From NCBI GenBank assembly GCA_964455095.1, contig CAYVUV010000392.1:1-7665 (forward strand): DNA of 7,665 bases, read 5' to 3'. Shown here one piece after another: positions 1 through 5,532 of the stretch. Position 1 is the first letter of the stretch. Each line of letters opens with the position of its first letter. A model generated the notes under the pieces. That model did not search any database. It was not told where the DNA came from and worked only from the letters and a program-made list of their open reading frames with translations. Source of the stretch: CAYVUV01 sp964455095. GTDB taxonomy: Bacteria; Desulfobacterota; Binatia; HRBIN30; CADEER01. A program made the translations under genes and the position numbers.

Positions 1-446
1 ACGTCGATCCTGGTCATCCGCAGCATCGCCTGCATGGCGCGGCCGGCGGCAGCGCGGTCGGGGCTGGTGAGGAGTTGGATGAGCTGCTTGGGCACGATCT
101 GCCAGGAGAGTCCGAATTTGTCCTTCAGCCAGCCGCACTGGCTTGGCGCGCCGCCGTCCGCAATCAGGGCGGCCCAATAGTGGTCGACTTCGGCCTGGTC
201 CTCGCAGTTGATGGTGAAGGACACCGCCTCGGTGAACTGGAACTGCGGTCCGCCGTTCAATCCGAGGAACGGCTGTCCGGCGAGGGTGAAATCGACCGTC
301 AGCACCGCGCCTTCGGGCGTGCTCGGGTTGTCACTGGGGGCGCGCGTCACCTTGTCGATGCGGCTGTCGGGAATGAGGGAGGTGTAGAGCTTCGCGGCCT
401 GTTCGGCCTGACCGTCGAACCACAAGCATGGGGTGATCTTGGACAT
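1..446 (-). CDS. PhnB-like VOC-superfamily protein, 3' end cut by window edge
   Basis: The frame begins at an ATG (446) and stays open through 148 codons to the left edge, so the C-terminus is missing. The protein starts MSKITPCLWFDGQAEQA and contains FPDSRI-like (IPDSRI, 25-30), PEGAVLTVDFTLAGQPF (44-60), NGGPQF (64-69), FTINCEDQAEVD (77-88), QCGWLKDKFGLSWQIVP (103-119) and a helical tail with SPDRAAAGRAMQAM. This is the pattern of the PhnB / '3-demethylubiquinone-9 3-methyltransferase' domain family (PF06983 type). Despite that name, most members are small VOC-fold proteins of unknown activity, so no methyltransferase role is claimed. Family members usually run about 155-160 residues, so roughly ten are missing. 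A Shine-Dalgarno AGGAG (454-458) sits 7 bases before the ATG, which fixes the start. It is the third gene of a tight operon, 23 bases after the two-domain VOC gene. The family call is firm; substrate unknown. Confidence 0.9.
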   Translation of the reverse strand, partial: MSKITPCLWFDGQAEQAAKLYTSLIPDSRIDKVTRAPSDNPSTPEGAVLTVDFTLAGQPFLGLNGGPQFQFTEAVSFTINCEDQAEVDHYWAALIADGGAPSQCGWLKDKFGLSWQIVPKQLIQLLTSPDRAAAGRAMQAMLRMTRID

Positions 447-469
447 CGGCTCTCTCCTGATTCTCGCTG

Positions 470-1249
470 TCAGCGCTTCGGCGCCACGAGCGCGAAGCTG
501 GCGCCCTGCGGGTCGAGCGCCTGGACGATCCAGCTGCCGCCGGGGACTTCGTGCGGGCCCATCAGCACCTGGCCGCCATTGGCCTTGATCCGCTCGACCG
601 CGGCGTCGATGCCTTCGACATTGACGTAGAAAGCCCAGGCGGACATCGGCACGTCGGCGGGCTTATCCATCATGCCGCCGAACGGCACGCCGTCTGCCCC
701 GAAGATGCGGTACTTGCCCATCGCGCCCATGTCCATTGAGTCGATCGTCTCCCAGCCGAACAACCCAGAGTAGAACGCGAACGCGGCTTCCTGGCCGTTG
801 CCGGCGTAGAGCTCGTGCCAGCCGATATAGCGCGGCGACATCAGTTCGATCGGCGGCGGCTCCTGCTCCGGCGGCCGCGGCGTGAGCAACATGAACACCG
901 CGCCGCCCGGATCGGCGACGACGGCGAAGCGCCCGACATTGGGAATGTCGTCGGGTGCGCGGTGGATGCTGCCACCCGCCTGGACGATGCGCTTCGCCGT
1001 CGCATCGGTATCGGCGACGCCGATATAGCCGGTCCACCCCGGCTTCACGCCGGCCGCGCAGGCCTCCGCGGGCAGCGCCATCAGGCCGCCGACGCCGCGC
1101 TTCCCGGCCGACAGGATCGTGTAGCGCATGCCGGACTGGCCGGCGTCCGCCATCTCCCAGCCCGCCACGGTGCGATAGAACGCCTCCGCCGCCGGCTGAT
1201 CGCTGGTCATGAGCTCGTACCAGATGAAGCTGTTGTGACTCTGTGGCAT
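470..1249 (-). CDS. Two-domain VOC (glyoxalase/bleomycin-resistance fold) protein
   Basis: This 259-residue protein consists of two VOC-type modules in tandem, about 6-124 and 141-257, joined by a proline/glutamate-rich linker (PRPPEQEPPPIE, 124-135). The internal duplication is visible: IWYELMTSD...AFYRTVAGWE (9-32) matches GWHELYAGN...AFYSGLFGWE (143-167); VGGLMALP (53-60) matches FGGMMDKP (190-197); VVADPGGAVFMLL (110-122) matches VQALDPQGASFALV (242-255). The layout resembles the mycobacterial Cfp30B/27-kDa antigen-like group of VOC proteins. The fold is used by glyoxalases, dioxygenases and drug-binding resistance proteins, often with a metal. I cannot assign a substrate or a full metal-ligand set, so the role (detoxification, ligand binding) is inference. 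The ATG at 1249 is set by an AGGAG six bases upstream that overlaps the stop of the preceding DUF1428 gene (9-base gap), implying cotranscription and probably coupled translation. Confidence 0.92.
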   Translation of the reverse strand: MPQSHNSFIWYELMTSDQPAAEAFYRTVAGWEMADAGQSGMRYTILSAGKRGVGGLMALPAEACAAGVKPGWTGYIGVADTDATAKRIVQAGGSIHRAPDDIPNVGRFAVVADPGGAVFMLLTPRPPEQEPPPIELMSPRYIGWHELYAGNGQEAAFAFYSGLFGWETIDSMDMGAMGKYRIFGADGVPFGGMMDKPADVPMSAWAFYVNVEGIDAAVERIKANGGQVLMGPHEVPGGSWIVQALDPQGASFALVAPKR

Positions 1250-1255
1250 CGCGGT

Positions 1256-1260
1256 CTCCT
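1256..1260 (-). promoter_or_regulatory. Ribosome binding site overlapping the upstream stop codon
   Basis: On the minus strand the sequence reads TAGGAGACCGCGATG: the TAG stop of the DUF1428 gene shares its last two bases with the AGGAG Shine-Dalgarno of the VOC gene. Spacing to the ATG is 6 bases. A ribosome finishing the first gene lands directly on the second gene's initiation region, which suggests translational coupling. Confidence 0.75.
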
Positions 1261-1624
1261 ACTTGCGCGACCCGGTCTGGACGATCGGCTTGAAGCCACC
1301 GACGACCATACGCTGCGCGTCGAAGGGCATTTCGCTGAAACTGCACTGTATGCGCGGGTCCGCCATCACCTTCTGGTTGCCTTCGTCGCGCGCCGCGCGC
1401 GATGGCCAGATGATCCAGGAAAAGACGATGCTCTCGCCGTCCTGCGCCTGTACCGCGCGGCGGAAGTCGGTGACCTTGCCGTCGGGCACATCGTCCTCCC
1501 ACGCCTCGACGATCTCCAGTGCGCCGTGCTCCTGAAAGATCGGCGCCGCCTTGGCAGCCATGTCGCGATACGCTTCTTTCTTGCCGGCCGGTACCGGAAT
1601 CACGAATCCCTCGATGTAACTCAT
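1259..1624 (-). CDS. DUF1428 (YbaA-type) family protein
   Basis: This 121-residue protein starts MSYIEGFVIPVPAGKKEAYR and ends with SEMPFDAQRMVVGGFKPIV (97-115), the conserved C-terminal signature of the DUF1428 family (E. coli YbaA and relatives, usually about 117 residues). Other family-like stretches are EHGALEIVEAWEDDVPDGKVTDF (32-54) and VFSWIIWPSRAARDEGN (67-83). The family is predicted to adopt a small alpha+beta dimeric-barrel fold; its biochemical function is unknown. The frame is open to an upstream ATG at 1702, but that would add an arginine/proline-rich leader coded across a likely terminator hairpin. A strong AAGGAGGA ends exactly at an ATG (1630) and lies 7 bases before a second ATG (1624), so I choose 1624. 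It is the first gene of the three-gene VOC operon. Confidence 0.92.
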   Translation of the reverse strand: MSYIEGFVIPVPAGKKEAYRDMAAKAAPIFQEHGALEIVEAWEDDVPDGKVTDFRRAVQAQDGESIVFSWIIWPSRAARDEGNQKVMADPRIQCSFSEMPFDAQRMVVGGFKPIVQTGSRK

Positions 1625-1630
1625 CTGCAT

Positions 1631-1638
1631 TCCTCCTT
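1631..1638 (-). promoter_or_regulatory. Strong ribosome binding site that decides the DUF1428 start
   Basis: The minus strand reads AAGGAGGAATGCAGATG. The first ATG (1628-1630) abuts the Shine-Dalgarno and is too close to be used well; the second ATG (1622-1624) has the ideal 7-base spacing from AGGAGG and begins the conserved MSYIEGF N-terminus. Confidence 0.8.
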
Positions 1639-1639
1639 G

Positions 1640-1651
1640 CCGACTTGTCGG
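1640..1651. repeat. Short perfect inverted repeat (CCGAC-TT-GTCGG)
   Basis: Two 5-base arms separated by 2 bases form a perfect inverted repeat just upstream of the Shine-Dalgarno of the DUF1428 gene. It could be half of an operator or a small hairpin in the 5' leader. At this length and GC content chance is a real explanation, and I see no second copy in the window. Confidence 0.3.
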
Positions 1652-1682
1652 ACGAGCCGGAGCCAGATCGACAGTCCGCGGC

Positions 1683-1729
1683 AAATTAAGATGGCATCCC
1701 ACGCCCTAGTGGAGGGTGCGGGCGCCATC
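1683..1729 (-). terminator. Possible intrinsic terminator downstream of the histidine kinase gene
   Basis: About 20 bases after the kinase stop the minus strand holds GATGGC (1724-1729) and its complement GCCATC (1690-1695). Nested inside are CCCT (1713-1716) and AGGG (1704-1707) around a 5-base loop, with an imperfect internal loop between the two stems. The outer stem is followed by TTAATTT (1683-1689), an AT-rich run that stands out in this GC-rich region. Hairpin plus T-tract is the form of a rho-independent terminator. The interrupted stem and mixed A/T tail make it a weak one. It would separate the kinase transcript from the VOC operon. Confidence 0.4.
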
Positions 1730-1749
1730 TGCGGCGCTTCGCGCGATTG

Positions 1750-2919
1750 CTAGTCGGTAGAGGCGTCCCCGGCTGCCAAGGGCAATCGGAGGACGAACGT
1801 CGCGCCCCCGCTCCGGCTGCCTTCTGCGTGCAAGGTCCCGCCATGGGCCTCGGCGATCGACCGGCTGATGGCGAGACCCATGCCGAGGCCATTCGGTTTG
1901 GTGGTGAAGAACGGCTCGAAAATGTGCGCCGCGTGCTCGGGAGCCAGGCCGGGACCGTTGTCCGCTACTTCCACCTGGGCGAAATCGGACCCAACCTTTC
2001 GCGTGCTGATCGCCAGCGCTTTGCTCGGGCGGACTCCGTTGCGCATGGCCTCGATCCCGTTCAGCAGCAGGTTGAGCACGACTTGCTCGATCTGCACCGG
2101 GTCGACTCGCACCAGCAGCGGCGTGCCGAGCGTCAGTTCCAGGGCGACGCCGTCCGCCCGCGCTTCGCGTTCGATCAGACCCACCGCGGTGCGCACCAAA
2201 ACCTCCAGATCAACGGTTTCACAGCGCGGCGACTGCTTGCGGACGAACTCCCCGAGCCGGTGCACGACGCGGCCCGCGCGCAAGGCTTGCGTTGCGATCT
2301 CCTCGACGACCGCGATCACCTGCGGGTCGCCATCGGAGGCGCGCAACCTTCGCACGCACCCTTCGGCGTAGTTGGCGATCGCCCCGAGCGGCTGGTTGAT
2401 CTCGTGCCCGAGCCCCGCCGCCATCTCGCCGACCGTGCGCACGCGCAGCACATGCGCCATCTCGTCGCGGTGGCGATGCGCGGCTTCCTCCGCCTGCAAA
2501 CGCTCCGTGACGTCGCGATTGACCCCCACGGTGGCGATGCGCTTGCCGTTCGCGTCGCGCAGCGGCGCCACCGTGGTCTCGCACCGTCCTTCTCTGCCAT
2601 CCTTGCGGGCGAAACACAGCTCCCCAAACCAACGCCCGTCCGTCTCCATGGCCTGGATGATGGTTTGCTCGAGCTGCCCCGGCGCCTCGACCCGATACAG
2701 GCGCGCGACAGTGCGCCCCAGCATCTCCGCCCGCGTGTAACCGAAGATGTGCTCGGCAGCAGGGTTCCAGTCGACGATGCGCCCATCGAGGTCAGTGATG
2801 ATCACGCCGTCCTGCATGTGTTCGAAGACCAGCGCCCGGCGGGCGAGTGTATCGATCACCTCCCGCTCCCGGGCGCGCGATGACTCCCCGATTGGCACAG
2901 GCTGTTGCCCATGCCCCAC
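1750..2919 (-). CDS. Soluble PAS-domain sensor histidine kinase (FixL/DctB-like)
   Basis: The 389-residue protein has one PAS domain (about 27-138, with GVIITDLDGRIVDWNPAAEHIFGY at 38-61 and a PAC-like end VGVNRDVTERL). A HisKA helix pair follows with the H-box GLGHEINQPLGAI (phospho-acceptor His172), then an HATPase domain: N-box NLLLNGIEAM (283-292), G1 DNGPGL (320-325), F-box FEPFFTTK (334-341), G2 GLGMGLAI (344-351) and a final AHGGTL. All residues needed for autophosphorylation appear present. The H-box resembles those of FixL and DctB. No transmembrane segment or signal peptide is visible, so it should sense a cytoplasmic signal. The PAS lacks an obvious FixL-type proximal haem histidine, which argues against oxygen sensing (inference). 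No response regulator lies nearby. The start is uncertain: 2919 is a GTG with a poor Shine-Dalgarno, and GTG at 2859 (Val21) follows GGGAGCGGGAG and is a possible alternative. Confidence 0.93.
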   Translation of the reverse strand: MGHGQQPVPIGESSRAREREVIDTLARRALVFEHMQDGVIITDLDGRIVDWNPAAEHIFGYTRAEMLGRTVARLYRVEAPGQLEQTIIQAMETDGRWFGELCFARKDGREGRCETTVAPLRDANGKRIATVGVNRDVTERLQAEEAAHRHRDEMAHVLRVRTVGEMAAGLGHEINQPLGAIANYAEGCVRRLRASDGDPQVIAVVEEIATQALRAGRVVHRLGEFVRKQSPRCETVDLEVLVRTAVGLIEREARADGVALELTLGTPLLVRVDPVQIEQVVLNLLLNGIEAMRNGVRPSKALAISTRKVGSDFAQVEVADNGPGLAPEHAAHIFEPFFTTKPNGLGMGLAISRSIAEAHGGTLHAEGSRSGGATFVLRLPLAAGDASTD

Positions 2920-3091
2920 TCCGTCGGTGCGCTCAATTTCCCCATGGTCCCCCCCAGGGAAAAGCTACTCGGCGATTGCTGGTGGCCTCAGCGGACCCGA
3001 CGCGCTGACCTGATCCAGCCAACTTGTGCGGTGCGGATAGCGCGGGGCGACGGATGCAGTCAAGCCGAGTTGTAATGGACCGACCCAAGGT
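2920..3091. other. Intergenic region upstream of the histidine kinase
   Basis: This 172-base gap between the protease stop and the kinase start presumably holds the end of the protease transcript and the kinase promoter. I see no convincing -35/-10 pair and no terminator hairpin with a T-tract. On the minus strand a run of seven G's ending three bases before an ATG (2945) opens a 29-codon frame (2856..2945) that runs into the kinase gene; it is unassigned. Confidence 0.5.
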
Positions 3092-5473
3092 TCAGTCGTG
3101 TCCGACGAGTCGCTCGTCGACGGTGGCAGAGAAGAGGCGCACCGTCGTCTCGGTCTGCGCCGGACCGAGAGCTTGGAACTCGACGACCAGCTCGACGCCG
3201 CCGTCGCCAGGCAATGGGAAGCCGCTGGCCAGCGCGATGAGCACGCGGCCGGGGACGTCGCTGCTGAAGCGCACCAGCGTGCCCGTCTGTCGCAGCGGGA
3301 GCACGGCGCGCAGCTCCATCTGGGCGGGATCGAAGCGCAGCTCGATCTCGAGGGCGCGGAACGGCCGCGGGGCGCGCACCGTCACGGGCAGGCGCAACCG
3401 GCCGCCGCGCAGGCGGCGCAGGGCCTGGGTTGCAACTTCCGTGTCCGCTGGCGCCAGCTCTTGCACCGCGCCGGGCTGCCAGTTGCCGGTGCAGTCGCCG
3501 AACAGAATGGCGCGGAAGTCCTGTCCGCTCAGCTCGCCGCTCAAGGGCGCGTAGGAAATCGCCCCGCGCCGGCATGTGCCCGGACCGATCTGCGGCGGCA
3601 CGATTTCCTGATTCTCCGCCGCCGCGGGATCGGGCAGAAAGGCCCAGTCCGACTCGCACGCCTCGGCGACGGAGAAGCGCTCGGGCGCTCCGACGGTACG
3701 CTCGAGAATGCGCGTCGCGTCGACCTCGCTGAGGCTGCCGTTGCCGGTGACGTCGCAGGCGAGCGTCAGAGCGTCAGACAGCACGCGTTGCCCGAGCGCG
3801 ACCTCCAGCACCAGCGCGGCGTCGAGCGCGCTGATGCCGTTGCCGACGTCGCCCTGCTTGGCCGGCTCGACCGCGCGCACGCCGGCGCCGAGGTTGCGCA
3901 CCGCGTAGCGTCCGTCCACACCACTCTCCACCGCGGTCGCGCTGGCACCCAGAACGGCGACCGACACGCCGGGTACGACGCGCTCGGTGCCGTACAGACG
4001 AATCGCGCCCGAGATGCCGCCCTTGTCGTTGGTCGTCGGCGTCTGCGGCCCCACCGTCGCCGTGTCGCGCGGCGTCGCGGTCGCAACGCGGGTCCGCGTC
4101 GCCGTCGCCGCACGGGTCCGCGTCGGCACATGGGTGCGCGTGCGCGTCTCGGTCGGAGGCACGGTCGGTGTCGCCGACGGCGACGCGGTCGCCGTCGCCT
4201 CGGGACTCGGCGTCGCGGTGGCGGTCGGCGGCGTGCCCACGAAGGGGTAGACGCTGCTCACCGCGTTGATGTCGTCGGCGTCCAGCCCGGCACAGCGGCC
4301 GTCGAACTGCGCCACCGCCGACATCGTGGCGTGCTCGTCGTCCGAATGCCCGAACCCAATCGCGTGACCGAGCTCGTGCGTCACCACCTCGGCGACGTTG
4401 CACGGATTCCAGAACCGGCAATCGGCGAAGCCGTCGTTGAGCGTCACCTTGCCGATCGTGATGCGATTGAAGTCGACCCCGTTCACCGTGCGGCGCTGCT
4501 GCTCGTCGAAGCAGAAGCCGCCGATGGCGAGCACGCCGCGGCAATCGACCGGCGGGTTGATCTCGCCACCGGGGTCGTTGAAGACGATGCGGTTCGGACC
4601 CGTGCACCCGGCGAAGTCGGTCGGGGCGATCGATCCGCCGTCGGCCAGCAACAAGCTCGACGTCGAGACATCGCTCCACGCCGCCAGGGCGTCGGCGACC
4701 GCGGCGCGCGACTCGATCTCGCCGACGCCGAAATCGCCGGTGGCGTCGACCAGGAACTCCACCGGCAGATCGTCGTCTGGCTCGAACCAGCGCGACGGCG
4801 CGGCCAGGAAGGTGAACGGCGCGCGCGCTCGCACCGCCTGACGCACGGCGGCCGGGTTGGTCACCAGCGGGCGGACCGGCGCGGCACCGGTCGCCCCGGT
4901 GAGCCGAGCCACCAACCGCCCGAGCCGGCGACGGCGCGGCGCCGGCCGCACGTCGAGGCGACCCTGTACAGGATCGAACACCGCCGCCCCTTCACCCAGC
5001 GTTCGCGTCGCAGTTTGCGCCCCCGCGGCATCGGCTTCCAAGCGATAGCGGCCCATGGCCATCGCCGTCGTGCGCAGCGTCCCATCGGCATTTTGACTCA
5101 GAAACGCGAGCACCCGCTCGCCGGTCGCGTATTCGGGAGCACCGAAGATCTTCTCGCTGCGCCCGCGTACCCGGCCGCCTGGTTCGCGCAAGACGAGCGA
5201 GCCAACTGGCACGGTGCCAAAGAGAATTTGCTCCGCGTCCAGGTACACGTAGGTGCGCACGCCACCATCGGTCTCGCCCACCGCCTCGACACGCCGCACC
5301 CGGCCGATCACCGCCGCCACCGACTGCGCCGCCAGGTCGTCTTCATCCATCAGCACAAAGGTGGTGCTGTGCGCCGGCGCCGCGGCTGCGAAGAACCACG
5401 CACCGACGGCGACTAAAACGACGAAGAGGTGCGCCGCGCTTCGCATCGTGCGGGCCGGTCGAGCGAATCGCAT
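3092..5473 (-). CDS. Exported matrixin-type zinc metalloprotease with dockerin and cohesin-like domains
   Basis: This 793-residue protein begins with a Sec-type signal peptide: basic start, hydrophobic core LFVVLVAVGAWFFAAAA (16-32), probable cleavage after AHS near 36. Next come a beta-rich N-terminal domain (about 37-165) and a metzincin catalytic domain (about 219-411) with zinc motif HELGHAIGFGH (366-376; His366, His370, His376 as ligands, Glu367 catalytic) and a Met-turn (HATMSA, Met384). These mark it as matrixin (M10-like). A Thr/Pro/Ala/Arg linker (413-483) leads to a carboxypeptidase-regulatory-like beta domain (486-537), then a dockerin-type pair of calcium loops (GDVGNGISALDAALVLE at 541-557; CDVTGNGSLSEVDATRIL at 573-590). 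A Cys-containing stretch follows (600-690, with GDCTGNW), then a cohesin-like beta domain (690-793: ALEIELRFDPAQMEL, then GDGGVELVVEFQAL). Six cysteines lie around the catalytic domain and four more from 573 to 661, fitting a disulfide-bonded secreted protein. Start 5473 has only a weak AGGTGA; Met10 (5446) has none. Substrate unknown. Confidence 0.9.
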   Translation of the reverse strand: MRFARPARTMRSAAHLFVVLVAVGAWFFAAAAPAHSTTFVLMDEDDLAAQSVAAVIGRVRRVEAVGETDGGVRTYVYLDAEQILFGTVPVGSLVLREPGGRVRGRSEKIFGAPEYATGERVLAFLSQNADGTLRTTAMAMGRYRLEADAAGAQTATRTLGEGAAVFDPVQGRLDVRPAPRRRRLGRLVARLTGATGAAPVRPLVTNPAAVRQAVRARAPFTFLAAPSRWFEPDDDLPVEFLVDATGDFGVGEIESRAAVADALAAWSDVSTSSLLLADGGSIAPTDFAGCTGPNRIVFNDPGGEINPPVDCRGVLAIGGFCFDEQQRRTVNGVDFNRITIGKVTLNDGFADCRFWNPCNVAEVVTHELGHAIGFGHSDDEHATMSAVAQFDGRCAGLDADDINAVSSVYPFVGTPPTATATPSPEATATASPSATPTVPPTETRTRTHVPTRTRAATATRTRVATATPRDTATVGPQTPTTNDKGGISGAIRLYGTERVVPGVSVAVLGASATAVESGVDGRYAVRNLGAGVRAVEPAKQGDVGNGISALDAALVLEVALGQRVLSDALTLACDVTGNGSLSEVDATRILERTVGAPERFSVAEACESDWAFLPDPAAAENQEIVPPQIGPGTCRRGAISYAPLSGELSGQDFRAILFGDCTGNWQPGAVQELAPADTEVATQALRRLRGGRLRLPVTVRAPRPFRALEIELRFDPAQMELRAVLPLRQTGTLVRFSSDVPGRVLIALASGFPLPGDGGVELVVEFQALGPAQTETTVRLFSATVDERLVGHD
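4025..4237 (-). repeat. Low-complexity linker-coding region (Thr/Pro/Ala/Arg)
   Basis: This stretch codes residues 413-483 of the metalloprotease. The first half has Thr-Ala/Thr-Pro repeats (TATATPSPEATATASPSATP) and the second alternating Thr-Arg units (TRTRTHVPTRTR, then TATRTRVATATP). It is degenerate tandem repetition of short units rich in GTC/GCG triplets on the plus strand, not an exact array. Such linkers are extended, flexible and often glycosylated in secreted multidomain enzymes. Here it separates the catalytic part from the calcium-binding and cohesin-like part. The arginine content in the second half is higher than in a plain TP-linker. Confidence 0.75.
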
Positions 5474-5532
5474 GCCACGGCGACTTCACCTGCGCGCGAA
5501 ACTTGGAGCCGCGGTCAACGATATGCGATGCG

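Noticed and set aside
1625..1702. N-terminal extension of the DUF1428 protein to the ATG at 1702
   Set aside because: It would include the AT-rich tail and stem of a likely terminator and the Shine-Dalgarno itself, and it exceeds the usual family length; the start at 1624 is better.
815..1753. A 312-codon plus-strand frame across the VOC and DUF1428 genes
   Set aside because: It spans two well-supported minus-strand genes and their gap, and has low-complexity Arg/Ala composition without a domain.
1747..2883. A 378-codon plus-strand frame opposite the histidine kinase
   Set aside because: It mirrors the kinase codons, has no domain signature, and the opposite strand has every histidine-kinase box in order.
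4040..4240. Possible CRISPR-like or minisatellite array suggested by repeated GTCGCCGTC-type units
   Set aside because: The units are short, inexact and in frame with a Thr/Pro/Ala/Arg linker; there are no uniform repeats or spacers.
3098..5416. A 772-codon open frame on the plus strand across nearly the whole protease gene
   Set aside because: Its product is rich in Arg/His/Ala/Gly with no recognisable domain, while the minus strand carries a signal peptide, HExxHxxGxxH and dockerin motifs. Long antisense frames arise readily in GC-rich genes with few stop codons.
5474..5532. A TTGACC hexamer in the gap before the protease as a -35 promoter box
   Set aside because: No matching -10 box lies at a suitable distance on the minus strand, so it is not supported as a promoter.
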